Part shown: one piece after another, positions 1 through 9,226 of the stretch
Position numbering within the stretch: position 1 is the stretch's first letter
Layout of the letters: each line of letters begins with the position of its first letter
From: Hephaestia sp. MAHUQ-44
Lineage (GTDB): Bacteria; Pseudomonadota; Alphaproteobacteria; Sphingomonadales; Sphingomonadaceae
NCBI RefSeq assembly: GCF_023806085.1
Contig: NZ_JAMSLX010000003.1
Location: 124,001 to 188,000 of the forward strand
Length of the DNA stretch: 64,000 nt
Direction: 5' to 3'
Program-made: the position numbers and the translations under genes
The notes under the pieces: model-generated
What the model was told of the DNA's origin: nothing
Database searches by the model: none
What the model saw: the letters and a program-made list of their open reading frames with translations, nothing else

Positions 1-572
1 TATTCGCTCAGAATCGCGGCGGCCTTGCGCGTCAGTTCGGGCGAATAGCTCGAAATGCCGATATAGAGCGCCTTGCCCTGCTGGTGGAGGTGCGCGAGCG
101 CGCCCATCGTCTCTTCGAGCGGGGTCTTGGGATCGACGCGGTGCGAATAGAAAATGTCAACATAATCGAGCCCCATCCGCTTGAGGCTCTGGTCACAGCT
201 CGCGATCAGATATTTGCGGCTGCCCCCGACATCGCCGTAGGGGCCGGGCCACATATCCCACCCCGCCTTGGTCGAGACGATGAGTTCGTCGCGGTGCGGG
301 GCCAGATCGGTCGCGAGGACGCGGCCGAAATTTTCCTCCGCCGAGCCGTAAGGCGGGCCGTAATTGTTCGCGAGATCGATATGCGTGACGCCGCGATCGA
401 ACGCCCGGCGCAGGATCGCGCGGCCGGTTTCAAACACGTCGGCCCCGCCGAAATTCTGCCACAGGCCCAGGCTGATCGCCGGCAGATCGAGCCCGCTGTG
501 GCCACAGCGGCGATAGGGCATCCGGCCATCGTAACGATCGGGGTCGGCAGCAAAAGGCGGCGAATACGGCAT
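1..572 (-). CDS. Aldo/keto reductase, YghZ/MgrA type (3' end outside window)
   Basis: Cytoplasmic NADPH-dependent reductase of small aldehydes; the closest characterised type reduces L-glyceraldehyde 3-phosphate and methylglyoxal. The first 190 or so residues are present. The N-terminus contains MPYRRCGHSGLDLPAISLGL, then THIDLANNYGPPYGSAEEN, carrying the Asp and Tyr of the AKR tetrad, then STKAGWDMWPGPYG with the catalytic Lys and FYSHRVD with the His. The ATG at 572 follows an AGGGG ribosome site at about 7 nt. The reading frame runs off the left edge, so the cofactor-binding C-terminus is not visible. Family assignment is firm; the physiological substrate is inferred. Confidence 0.9.
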   Translation of the reverse strand, partial: MPYSPPFAADPDRYDGRMPYRRCGHSGLDLPAISLGLWQNFGGADVFETGRAILRRAFDRGVTHIDLANNYGPPYGSAEENFGRVLATDLAPHRDELIVSTKAGWDMWPGPYGDVGGSRKYLIASCDQSLKRMGLDYVDIFYSHRVDPKTPLEETMGALAHLHQQGKALYIGISSYSPELTRKAAAILSE

Positions 573-642
573 GGCAATCCCCTGCGATATGATGATGCAG
601 CGGTAAGCCGTGGAGCGCGGTGATGTCAAAACCGTGCCGCGA

Positions 643-680
643 CAAAAAAGACCGCCGGATTTACCCCCCGGCGGCCTTTG
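643..680 (-). terminator. Intrinsic terminator of the small secreted-protein gene
   Basis: A 7-bp GC stem (652-658 with 668-674) separated by a 9-nt loop is followed on the minus strand by a run of six T. It sits 20-60 bases after the stop codon of the gene at 703-1251 and isolates it from the aldo/keto reductase gene. Confidence 0.75.
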
Positions 681-702
681 TTCGTTCGGACTGAATCGCC
701 GG

Positions 703-1251
703 TTATGGCGCCGGCGCCGACCCCGCGACCGCCGCGTTGAAATTCTCCGCGGTCATCGCGAGCGTGAGCCCGCCGCTTTCGCCGAGCGAAAAGGCGTTGG
801 CAGGCAGCTTGGCATCGACACCCTTCGAGGTCGTGACCGTCACGAATTCGGCGTCGGCCTGCTTGATCGTGCCGACCGGCTGACCATCGGAGCTGTTCAC
901 CACGGTGCCGGCAACCAGCAAGGCCTGGAGCTGTGCCGCGGCGTCGGCCTGCGCCTTTTCCGCCGCTGCATCGAGATCGGCCTTGGTCGTCGACGCGACC
1001 AGCCCCTTCTCGTTCGATCCGACCGCCGCCGGCGGCAACCCGACGGTGTGCGCGCCGGTGTTGACCACGACGACATCCGCCGTCACCATTTCGATCGTCC
1101 CGATCACGGCGCCCTGCGGGTCAAAAATGGTGGCACCGGCGACCGGGGTGGGCGCCTCAGGCATGGCTGTCCTGCCCGGCGCGTTTTGCGCCGAGGCCGG
1201 CGACATAGCGAGCAACGACGTACCAAGAATTAGCGCAGCAGAAAACTTCAT
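703..1251 (-). CDS. Secreted protein with two PRC-barrel-like repeats, function unknown
   Basis: A 182-residue protein with a clear Sec signal peptide (residues 1-21, ending SPASA-QN). The mature part has two related halves, about 39-95 and 114-175, each with a GxxVGTI motif, a short beta-rich stretch and a closing segment rich in Ala/Asn. Each looks like a PRC-barrel-type fold, and an Ala-rich linker joins them. The ATG at 1251 has GGAG at about 8 nt. Proteins of this shape are common in sphingomonads but I know of no assigned function. The gene is monocistronic, with its own terminator downstream. Confidence 0.75.
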   Translation of the reverse strand: MKFSAALILGTSLLAMSPASAQNAPGRTAMPEAPTPVAGATIFDPQGAVIGTIEMVTADVVVVNTGAHTVGLPPAAVGSNEKGLVASTTKADLDAAAEKAQADAAAQLQALLVAGTVVNSSDGQPVGTIKQADAEFVTVTTSKGVDAKLPANAFSLGESGGLTLAMTAENFNAAVAGSAPAP

Positions 1252-1680
1252 TCGATCGACTCCTCAGGTATTGGCTCGTTGCGCTCGGAATTTCGTCGGC
1301 ATGGCTGGCATTTCCATGCCATCGAATCAAGTGTTTCGCGCGATGAACCGTGCATCATTTGCACCCCGCATCACATCGGGACAGTATCGCACGCGATCTT
1401 AATCGTGCCCGAATGGCACGTTGTCCGCCGTACAGCGTTTATGTCGATCTGATCCGACGACGATCATCTCCTTTATCAATGGTGTTCATATTGCCCGCAC
1501 GACGATCGCTGCATTGCATCATAAATGCTTGACGCCTTGCATCCTCGGGGCCAATCACACCCCGCCGCCTCTTCGGCGGGGTCGATTGGGCCTAAGTTGT
1601 TCAAGAGCCTCGTCGATCACGCTCATGCTACCGGCATGGACTGGCGCCATTGTCATCTCTGCGTTGCGAGGATTGCCTCC
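1252..1680. other. Divergent intergenic region, upstream of the efflux operon
   Basis: A 429-base gap between the divergent secreted-protein gene and the RND efflux operon. It holds a 45-base imperfect hairpin near 1549-1593, listed separately. No conserved coding frame, tRNA or repeat was seen in the rest. A frame open upstream of 1681 has no recognisable protein content before the lipoprotein signal peptide and is not taken as coding. The efflux operon has no adjacent regulator gene. Confidence 0.5.
1549..1593 (+). promoter_or_regulatory. Long leader hairpin before the RND efflux operon
   Basis: An 8-bp perfect inner stem (1560-1567 with 1574-1581, 6-nt loop) is enclosed by a second stem, GGCCAATC near 1549-1556 with GATTGGGCC near 1585-1593 (one bulged G). 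TAAGTTGTT follows. No gene lies upstream on this strand, so it cannot be a normal gene terminator. A leader attenuator or a protein-binding site is possible; this is inference from structure only. Confidence 0.35.
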
Positions 1681-2889
1681 ATGCCTCCGGTCGCTACTAT
1701 CACCCGCTCGTTTCGTCCCCTGCTCGCCGCATCGCTGCTGGCGCTCGCAGCTTGCGGCGGGAGCGGCAAGGATGCCGGGCGCGGCATGGCAGGGCAGCAA
1801 ACCCCCGAGGTCGGCTATGTCGTCATGCAGCCGACGCAGGCGCCGCTGACCACCGAACTTGCCGGGCGCACATCGGCGTATAAATCGTCCGAGGTCCGCC
1901 CGCAGGTCACCGGGCTCATCACCCGGCGCTATTTCACCGAAGGCGCGATCGTGCGCCAGGGCGAGCCGCTGTATCAGATCGACCCCCGGCTCTATCGCGC
2001 GAGCGCCAATCAGGCCGAGGCCAATCTGGTGAGCGCGCGCGCCAGCGCCGAGGCCGCCCGCGCCCGCGCCGATCGCTACAAGCCGCTCGCCGCGCAGCAG
2101 GCGGTGAGCGAGCAGGATTATGCCGACGCGCTGGCGCAGGCACGCAGCGCCGAGGCGGCGGTCAAGCAGCAGCAGGCGGCGCTCGAGAGCGCGAAGGTCA
2201 ACCTCAACTTCACCACGGTGCCCGCGCCGATCACCGGCCGCATCGGCCGGTCGCTGTTCACCGTCGGCGCGCTGGTCACGACCAGCCAGGCCGATCCGCT
2301 GGCGACGATCCAGCAGCTCGACCCGATCTATGTCGACATCCAGCGATCGAGCAGCGATCTGCTCGCATTGCGCCGCGCGCTCGCTGACGGCGGCACGATA
2401 CCGGCCTCGGCCGCGGTGCGGCTGGTCCTCGAAGACGGCAGCGATTACGGCCAGACCGGCACGGTCGAATTCTCCGAAGTCGTGGTCGATCCGAACACCG
2501 GCACCGTCACGATGCGCGCACGCTTCCCCAATCCGCAAGGGCTGCTGTTGCCCGGCATGTTCGTGCGGGCGCGCTTTACCCAGGCGATCAACACGCGGGC
2601 CTTCCTCGTCCCCGAACAAGGGCTGACGCGTGATCCCAAGGGCAATGCGACGGTGCTGATCGTGGGGCCGGAAAACAAGGTGATCCAGCGCATCGTGAAG
2701 GCCGAGCGCACTGACGGTGCCAACTGGGTGGTGACCGACGGGCTCAACCCCGGCGACAAGGTCATCACGCAGGGCACCGCGAAAGCGATGCCCGGTCAGG
2801 TGGTGAAGCCGGTGCTCGCCTCGACGCAGCAGCAAATCGGGGCACCGCCCAAGCCGCCGCAGGGTGCGGCCCCGGCAAACGGGCGCTGA
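1681..2889 (+). CDS. RND efflux periplasmic adaptor (membrane-fusion) lipoprotein
   Basis: The adaptor of a tripartite drug-efflux pump (AcrA/MexA type), linking the inner-membrane RND pump to the outer-membrane channel. The ATG at 1681 was chosen because it begins a lipoprotein signal peptide ending LLALAACGG, with acylated Cys near residue 24; upstream in-frame codons give no sensible sequence. The 402-residue protein shows the beta-barrel/lipoyl/helical-hairpin order of HlyD-type proteins: RPQVTGLITRRYFTEG and YQIDPRLYRA early, an Ala/Gln-rich coiled hairpin, then APITGRIGRSLFTVGALV. It is the first gene of a three-gene operon; the permease starts 6 nt after its stop. Confidence 0.93.
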   Translation: MPPVATITRSFRPLLAASLLALAACGGSGKDAGRGMAGQQTPEVGYVVMQPTQAPLTTELAGRTSAYKSSEVRPQVTGLITRRYFTEGAIVRQGEPLYQIDPRLYRASANQAEANLVSARASAEAARARADRYKPLAAQQAVSEQDYADALAQARSAEAAVKQQQAALESAKVNLNFTTVPAPITGRIGRSLFTVGALVTTSQADPLATIQQLDPIYVDIQRSSSDLLALRRALADGGTIPASAAVRLVLEDGSDYGQTGTVEFSEVVVDPNTGTVTMRARFPNPQGLLLPGMFVRARFTQAINTRAFLVPEQGLTRDPKGNATVLIVGPENKVIQRIVKAERTDGANWVVTDGLNPGDKVITQGTAKAMPGQVVKPVLASTQQQIGAPPKPPQGAAPANGR

Positions 2890-2895
2890 TCGCAT

Positions 2896-5800
2896 ATGCT
2901 GTCGCGGATCTTCATCGATCGCCCGATCTTCGCGTGGGTCATCTCGATCATCACGATGCTGCTCGGCGTCGGTGCGATCCTGTCGCTGCCGATCGCGCAA
3001 TATCCCGATGTCGCGCCGCCACAGGTCAATATCCGTGCCTCCTATCCCGGCGCCTCGGCACAGACGCTCGAAAATTCGGTCACGCAGGTGATCGAACAGC
3101 AGCTCACCGGGATCGACGGGCTGCTCTATTTCAGCTCGACATCGAATTCGTCGGGCCGCGCGTCGATCTCGGCGACGTTCGAGAAGGGCACCGACCCCGA
3201 CATCGCGCAGGTGCAGGTCCAGAACAAGGTGCAGCAGGCGCTGCCGCGACTGCCGCAGCAGGTGCAGCAACAGGGCCTCACCGTCACCAAATCGAACCCG
3301 GATTTCCTGCTGATCGCGGCGGTTTATGATTCGACCGACCAGCGCTCGAATGTCGACGTCGCGGATTATCTGACCTCGAACCTCCAGGATGAACTCGGGC
3401 GCCTGCCCGGGGTCGGCGACACCAATGTGTTCGGTTCCGAATATGCGATGCGGATCTGGCTCGATCCCGCCCGGCTGCGGTCCTATTCGCTGATGCCCGG
3501 TGACGTGATTTCGGCGATCCAGGCGCAGAACACCGAAGTCGCGGCGGGCGAACTGGGCCAGCAGCCGATGCCCCCCGGGCAGATGCTGAGCGCGACGGTG
3601 ACGGCGCAATCGCGCCTCCAGACCCCCGAGCAATTCCGTAACATCATCATCAAGACGCAGACCAGCGGCGCCACGGTTCGGCTCGGCGATGTCGCCAAGG
3701 TGGAATTGGGCGCGGCCAGCTACGTCGCGTTGAGCCGGATCGACGGGCATCCCGGCGCGGGGCTCGCGGTGTCGCTCGCCCCCGGTGCCGACGCGCTGAC
3801 GACCGCGGAAATCGTCAAGCAGGCGGTTACCGAACACGCGAAATCCTTCCCCGCGGGGTTCGAGGTCGCCTTCCCGTTCGACCAGACCGATTTCATCAAG
3901 CTCTCGATCGAGGAAGTGGTGAAGACGCTGTTCGAGGCGATCGTCCTCGTCGTGCTCGTCATCTTCATCTTCCTGCAAAGCTGGCGCGCGACGCTGATCC
4001 CCGCGATCGCGGTGCCGGTCGTCCTGCTCGGCACGTTCGCGGTCTTCTATGTCGCGGGCTTCTCGATCAACACGCTCACCCTGTTCGGGCTCGTGCTCGC
4101 GATCGGCCTGCTCGTCGACGATGCGATCGTCGTGGTCGAGAATGTCGAACGCGTGATGGAAGAGAATCCGGAGATGAGCCCGCGCGACGCGACCATCCAG
4201 TCGATGGGCGAGATCCAGGTCGCGCTGATCGCGATCGCGCTCGTGCTGTCGGCGGTGTTCCTGCCGATGGCTTTCTTCGGCGGCTCGACCGGGGTCATCT
4301 ACAAGCAATTCTCGCTCACGATCGTCTCGGCGATGGTGCTGTCGGTGTTCGTCGCGCTGATCCTGTCGCCGGCGCTGTGCGCGACGATGCTCAAGCGCAA
4401 GCAGGACCACCGCCCGGGTTTCCTCGCGCGGCGTTTCCCGCAGATCGGCGAATGGGGCACGGCCGCCGCCGACGGGTTCAACCGCCGCTTCGAGCGGATG
4501 GTCGATCGCTATCAGGGCGCGGTCCGCTACACGGTCGACAAGAAGCTGATCTTCCTCGTCATCTACGCGCTCGTCGTCGCGATGCTCGCGTTGATGTTCT
4601 TCCGCCTGCCGACCAGCTTCCTGCCGACCGAGGATCAGGGCGGCGCGATGGTGCAATTCCGCCTGCCGCCGGGCGCCACCCAGCCGCGCTCGCTTGAGGT
4701 GCAGAAGGCGATCGAAAAATATCTGATGCAGGACGAAGGCAAGAACACCAGCCACGTCTTTACCGTGTCGGGCTTCGGCGGCGGCGGGTCGGCGGGCGGC
4801 CAGAACACCGGCCTCGGCTTCGTCGCGCTCAAGAATTGGAGCGATCGCCCGGGCAAGGAAAACAGCGCCGATGCGATCACCGGCCGGATGCAGGCGGCGC
4901 TGGGCGGGATGCGCGATGCCCAGGTGTTCGCGCTGGTGCCGCCCGCCGTGCGCGGGTTGGGCCAATCGAACGGCTTCACGCTCGAACTGCAAAATTCGGG
5001 CGGGCTGAGCCGCGCGGACTTTGCCGCCGCGCGCGACAAATTGCTCGGCGAGGCGATGAAGGACCCGAGCTTCGTCGGCGTGCGCCCGAGCGATCTGCCC
5101 GATGTACCGACCGTGCATATCGACATCGATCAGCAGAAGCTTGCGGTGCTCGGGCTCAACCAGAGCGACGTCAACACGACGCTGTCGACCGCATGGGGTG
5201 GGCGCTACGTCAACGACTTCATCGATCGCGGCCGCGTCAAGCGCGTCTATGTGCAGGGCGAGGCGCCCTATCGCATGCAGCCGGGCGATCTCGGCCAATG
5301 GTATGTCCGCGCCGCCGACGGCAGCATGACCCCCTTCTCGTCCTTCGCCACCACGTCATGGGAACAGGCCCCGACCTCGCTGTCGCGTTTTTCCGGGCTG
5401 CCGGCGTTTGAAATTCAGGGCCAGGCCGCACCAGGCGTCAGTTCGGGCGAAGCGATGGCGCGGATCGCCGCGCACGCCGCCAAGCTCCCCGGCACGACCG
5501 TCGCGTGGAGCGGGCTATCGTATCAGGAACAGATTTCATCGGGACAGGCGCCGCTGCTCTACGCTTTGTCGCTGCTGGTGGTGTTCCTGTGCCTCGCGGC
5601 GCTTTACGAAAGCTGGACGATCCCGGTCGCGGTGTTGCTTGTCATCCCGCTTGGGCTGGTCGGCGCGGTGTTCGCAGTGACGCTCAGGGGGTTGGAGAAC
5701 GACGTCTATATGCAGATCGGGCTGCTGACGACGATGGGGCTCGCCTCGAAGAATGCGATCCTGATGATCGAATTCGCCGAACAGGCGGAAAAGAAGGGCA

Positions 5801-6105
5801 AGCGCGTGATCGATGCCGCGCTCGAGGCCGCGCGGATCCGGTTGCGCCCGATCCTGATGACGAGCTTCGCGTTCATCTTCGGGGTGCTACCGCTCGCGAT
5901 CTCGACCGGCGCGGGTGCCAACAGCCGCGTCGCGATCGGCACCGCGGTAATCGGCGGGATGCTGACCGCGACGATCCTCGCGATCTTCTACATCCCGTTG
6001 TTCTTCGTCCTCGTGCGCCGCACGACGCGCGATACCTTCGCCAAACTGCGTCACCATGACGACGATGGCACCCCGCCCGCCCCCGCGCCGGAGACCGCCG
6101 CATGA
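2896..6105 (+). CDS. RND multidrug efflux transporter permease (HAE1 family)
   Basis: A 1069-residue inner-membrane proton/drug antiporter of the AcrB/MexB/AdeJ family, full length for the family. It begins FIDRPIFAWVISI and has the duplicated RND plan of twelve membrane helices and two large periplasmic loops. The proton-relay aspartates are in TM4 (GLLVDDAIVVVENVERV, about residues 405-406) and the matching Lys is in GLASKNAILMIEFA in the second half. The C-terminus is short and charged. Its stop overlaps the start of the channel gene by 4 nt, so the two are translationally coupled. Substrate range cannot be read from sequence. Confidence 0.96.
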   Translation: MLSRIFIDRPIFAWVISIITMLLGVGAILSLPIAQYPDVAPPQVNIRASYPGASAQTLENSVTQVIEQQLTGIDGLLYFSSTSNSSGRASISATFEKGTDPDIAQVQVQNKVQQALPRLPQQVQQQGLTVTKSNPDFLLIAAVYDSTDQRSNVDVADYLTSNLQDELGRLPGVGDTNVFGSEYAMRIWLDPARLRSYSLMPGDVISAIQAQNTEVAAGELGQQPMPPGQMLSATVTAQSRLQTPEQFRNIIIKTQTSGATVRLGDVAKVELGAASYVALSRIDGHPGAGLAVSLAPGADALTTAEIVKQAVTEHAKSFPAGFEVAFPFDQTDFIKLSIEEVVKTLFEAIVLVVLVIFIFLQSWRATLIPAIAVPVVLLGTFAVFYVAGFSINTLTLFGLVLAIGLLVDDAIVVVENVERVMEENPEMSPRDATIQSMGEIQVALIAIALVLSAVFLPMAFFGGSTGVIYKQFSLTIVSAMVLSVFVALILSPALCATMLKRKQDHRPGFLARRFPQIGEWGTAAADGFNRRFERMVDRYQGAVRYTVDKKLIFLVIYALVVAMLALMFFRLPTSFLPTEDQGGAMVQFRLPPGATQPRSLEVQKAIEKYLMQDEGKNTSHVFTVSGFGGGGSAGGQNTGLGFVALKNWSDRPGKENSADAITGRMQAALGGMRDAQVFALVPPAVRGLGQSNGFTLELQNSGGLSRADFAAARDKLLGEAMKDPSFVGVRPSDLPDVPTVHIDIDQQKLAVLGLNQSDVNTTLSTAWGGRYVNDFIDRGRVKRVYVQGEAPYRMQPGDLGQWYVRAADGSMTPFSSFATTSWEQAPTSLSRFSGLPAFEIQGQAAPGVSSGEAMARIAAHAAKLPGTTVAWSGLSYQEQISSGQAPLLYALSLLVVFLCLAALYESWTIPVAVLLVIPLGLVGAVFAVTLRGLENDVYMQIGLLTTMGLASKNAILMIEFAEQAEKKGKRVIDAALEAARIRLRPILMTSFAFIFGVLPLAISTGAGANSRVAIGTAVIGGMLTATILAIFYIPLFFVLVRRTTRDTFAKLRHHDDDGTPPAPAPETAA

Positions 6106-7538
6106 TCCGCCGCGCCGCGCTCCTGTTCGCCTGCACCGCTGCGCTCGGCGCGTGCTCGATGGCCCCGCATTATGAGCGACCCGCCGCACCGGTCCCGCCG
6201 GGCTGGCCCGTGGGCGACGCCTATCTGGCGCAGCAGGAAGCCGCGCTGCCGAGCGTCACTTATACCCAAATTTTCCGCGATCCCCGGCTTCAGCAACTCA
6301 TCGAACAGGCGCTGATCAACAATCGCGACCTGCGCGTCGCCGCCGCCAATATCGCCTCGGCGCGCGCGCAATATCGCATCCGGCGCGCCGGCATCCTGCC
6401 CGAAATCGACGCCAGCGCGGGCGCCACCTTCCGCGGAGGCGACGGCGCCACGGGCGCGAAGGAATCGTACAGCGCCGATATCGGCGCGACCGGGTTCGAA
6501 CTCGACCTGTTCGGGCGGCTGCGCTCGCTGAGCGATTCGGCGCTCAACCAGTATTTCGCGACCGAAGCCGCGGCGCGCGCGACACGGCTGGCGCTGGTCG
6601 GCGACATCGCCAACGCCTGGCTCACCTATGCGGCCGACCAGAGCCTGCTTGGCATCGCGCGGGAGACCGTGACCAATGCCGGCCGCAGCGTCGAACTGAC
6701 CCGCGCGCGGCTCGACGGCGGCGTCGCGCCGCGCACCGATCTGCGACAGGCCGAACTGGTGCTGGCGCAGGCGCAATCGGACCTCGCCGAACAACGGACC
6801 GCGTTGGCACAAGACGTCAACGCGCTTCAGTTGCTGGTCGGCGCGCCGATCGACCCGGCGTTGCTGCCCGCCTCGATCGACGAGGCCGCACCAACGCTGA
6901 CCGCGCTTCCCGCCGGACTCGATTCGAGCATCCTGCTGCGCCGCCCCGATGTCGTGCAGGCCGAATATCGGCTGCGCAGCGCCAATGCCGAGATCGGCGC
7001 GGCGCGCGCGGCACTATTCCCGCGGATCTCGCTCACCGGCCTGCTCGGTGTCGCGAGCAACGCGCTTGGCTCGTTGTTCGAAAACGGCGCGTTCAGCTAT
7101 TCGGGATCGCCCGGCATCGCCTATCCGATCTTCAGCGGCGGCGCAGGCCGGGCTGGCGTGGCGCAGAGCGAGGCCGATCGCGACGCCGCGCTGGCGGCGT
7201 ACGAAAAGGCGATCCAGACCGCGTTCCAGGAAGTCTCCGATGCGCTCGCGCGGCACGGCACGATCGCCGATCAGGAGCGTGCGCAGGATCAGCTCGTCGC
7301 CTCGGCGACCGACAATTACCAGCTCTCCGATGCGCGCTATCGCGGCGGCATCGATACGTTCCTGCAAAGCCTCGACGCGCAGCGATCGCTCTACAATGCG
7401 CAGCGATCGCTGATCGCGACCGAGCTGACCAAGGCGACCAACCTCGTCACGCTCTACCGCGTGCTCGGCGGTGATTCCTCACTCGAGGCAACCGACGCCG
7501 GGCCGCAGCCCGTAAGCCCGACCAACCCGGCGGGCTGA
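6102..7538 (+). CDS. RND efflux outer-membrane channel lipoprotein (OprM/NodT family)
   Basis: A 478-residue outer-membrane factor that completes the pump. The signal peptide ends in the lipobox LGACS, with Cys near residue 18, followed by MAPHYERP. It contains two repeated helical/beta units typical of the TolC superfamily, for example FELDLFGRLRSLSDSALN and LLRRPDVVQAEYRLRSANAEIGAARAALFPRISL, the second being the family hallmark. It is the last gene of the operon: 74 bases separate it from the glycosidase gene, and no strong terminator is visible there. Confidence 0.95.
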   Translation: MIRRAALLFACTAALGACSMAPHYERPAAPVPPGWPVGDAYLAQQEAALPSVTYTQIFRDPRLQQLIEQALINNRDLRVAAANIASARAQYRIRRAGILPEIDASAGATFRGGDGATGAKESYSADIGATGFELDLFGRLRSLSDSALNQYFATEAAARATRLALVGDIANAWLTYAADQSLLGIARETVTNAGRSVELTRARLDGGVAPRTDLRQAELVLAQAQSDLAEQRTALAQDVNALQLLVGAPIDPALLPASIDEAAPTLTALPAGLDSSILLRRPDVVQAEYRLRSANAEIGAARAALFPRISLTGLLGVASNALGSLFENGAFSYSGSPGIAYPIFSGGAGRAGVAQSEADRDAALAAYEKAIQTAFQEVSDALARHGTIADQERAQDQLVASATDNYQLSDARYRGGIDTFLQSLDAQRSLYNAQRSLIATELTKATNLVTLYRVLGGDSSLEATDAGPQPVSPTNPAG

Positions 7539-7612
7539 ACGCTTGCCTCGACGGCTTTTTGCCGTCAGCATGCGCCCCGCTCGCGATTCGCTGGCGACGG
7601 GGAATTTCATAT

Positions 7613-9226
7613 ATGCACAAATGCACGCTTCTCGCCGCTGCGCCCGCGCTGTTGTTAGCGCTACCCGCTCCTGCCCAACCCCCCTCGATCGCGACCCAGA
7701 ACGGCCGCCACGCGCTGATCGTCGATGGTGCCCCGTTCCTGATGCTCGGCGCGCAGGCCAATAATTCGAGCAATTACGCCGCCGCGCTGCCCAAGGTCTG
7801 GCCGGTGCTCGATGCGATGCACGCCAACACGCTCGAAATGCCGATCGCGTGGGAGCAGATCGAACCGCAAGAGGGCCGGTTCGATTTCAGCTTCGTCGAT
7901 ACCTTGCTCGAACAGGCGCGCGCGCGCGACAAACGGCTGGTGCTGCTGTGGTTCGCGACGTGGAAGAACGGCAGCCCGAGCTATGCGCCCGCATGGGTCA
8001 AGACCGACGACACGCGCTTCCCCCGGATGCGCACCAAGGACGGCAAACCGCATTATGCGCTGTCGCCGCTCGGCCAGAACACGCTGGCCGCCGACAAGCG
8101 CGCGTTCGTCAGGCTCATCGAGCATCTCAAGGCCAATGATCCCGACGACACGGTGATCATGGTGCAGGTCGAGAACGAGACCGGCAGCTACGGCACGCCG
8201 CGCGATTATTCACCCGAGGGCAACCGCCTGTTCGCTGGGCCCGTCCCGGCTGAACTGGTGAAGGCGCTCGGCAAGCAGCCCGGCACGTGGAGCGCGGTGT
8301 TCGGCCCGATCGCCGAGCAGGCGTTCAACAGCTGGTACACCGCGCGCTATGTCGACGCGATCGCGGCGGCGGGCAAGGCGGTGAAGCCGCTGCCGATGTA
8401 CACCAACGCCTCGCTGAGCGATCCGTTCGTCGAGCCCAAGCCGACCGGCGTGCAAAGCGGCGGGCCGAACTGGAACGTGATCCCGATCTGGAAAGCGGGC
8501 GCGCCGCATCTCGATCTGGTCGCGCCCGATATCTACAATCGCGACCATGACGCGTTCGTGAAATATCTCGATCATTACGCGCGGCCCGATAACGCGCTGA
8601 TGGTGCCCGAACTCGGCAATTCGGCCGATTATGCGCGCTTCTTCTGGCCCATGCTCGGCAAGGGCGCGATCGGCGTCGCGCCGTTCGGAATGGATGCGAC
8701 CGGCTATAACAATTACCCGCTCGGCACCAAGACGCTCGACGATGCGACGATCGCCGCGTTCGGGCGCGCTTATGCGCTGTTCGCGCCGATCGCGCGCGTC
8801 TGGGCGAAAATCGCCTATGAGCATCCGACCTGGGGCGTCGCCAAAGGCAAGGACGGCGCCGACCAATCGACCGTGATGGGCGGCTGGAAGATCACCGCGC
8901 AGTTTGACCAATGGCAGATGGGCGAGCGCGAGTGGAGCTGGATTGCCAAAGACCCGACACCGACCACCGGCCAGCCCGTCGGCGGTGCAGTGGTGGCACA
9001 GCTTTCCCCGGACACATTCGTCGTCGCGGGCAGCGATATCCGGCTGCGCTTCGGCCCCGCCACCCCCGATGATCGCGCGATGATGATCCGCGCCGAGGAG
9101 GGGCATTACGGCGCGGACGGGCGCTGGGTGTTCGAGCGCGTCTGGAACGGCGATCAGACCGATTACGGGCTCAATTTCACGGCCACGCCGGTGATGCTCC
9201 GGGTGACGATGGGGAGGTTCAAATGA
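7613..9226 (+). CDS. GH35 beta-galactosidase with C-terminal DUF5597-like region, exported
   Basis: A 537-residue exo-beta-galactosidase. The ATG at 7613 was chosen because it opens a Sec signal peptide (MHKCTLLAAAPALLLALPAPAQ). The TIM barrel has the GH35 signatures: WEQIEPQEGRFDFSFVD, the acid/base Glu in VQVENETGSYG (about residue 187) and the nucleophile Glu in MVPELGNS (about 333). The C-terminal 180 residues match the beta-sandwich extension seen in Cellvibrio-type Bgl35A enzymes. The next gene, a PA14-containing GH31, overlaps it by 4 nt, the same pairing as in the Cellvibrio xyloglucan locus. Export to the periplasm is expected. Xyloglucan oligosaccharide as substrate is inferred from this pairing. 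Confidence 0.88.
   Translation: MHKCTLLAAAPALLLALPAPAQPPSIATQNGRHALIVDGAPFLMLGAQANNSSNYAAALPKVWPVLDAMHANTLEMPIAWEQIEPQEGRFDFSFVDTLLEQARARDKRLVLLWFATWKNGSPSYAPAWVKTDDTRFPRMRTKDGKPHYALSPLGQNTLAADKRAFVRLIEHLKANDPDDTVIMVQVENETGSYGTPRDYSPEGNRLFAGPVPAELVKALGKQPGTWSAVFGPIAEQAFNSWYTARYVDAIAAAGKAVKPLPMYTNASLSDPFVEPKPTGVQSGGPNWNVIPIWKAGAPHLDLVAPDIYNRDHDAFVKYLDHYARPDNALMVPELGNSADYARFFWPMLGKGAIGVAPFGMDATGYNNYPLGTKTLDDATIAAFGRAYALFAPIARVWAKIAYEHPTWGVAKGKDGADQSTVMGGWKITAQFDQWQMGEREWSWIAKDPTPTTGQPVGGAVVAQLSPDTFVVAGSDIRLRFGPATPDDRAMMIRAEEGHYGADGRWVFERVWNGDQTDYGLNFTATPVMLRVTMGRFK

Noticed and set aside
1555..5298. Open frame of more than 1200 codons on the minus strand opposite the RND efflux genes
   Set aside because: Arg/His/Asp-rich, no family similarity, codon positions mirror the real genes on the other strand; a typical antisense artefact of high GC.
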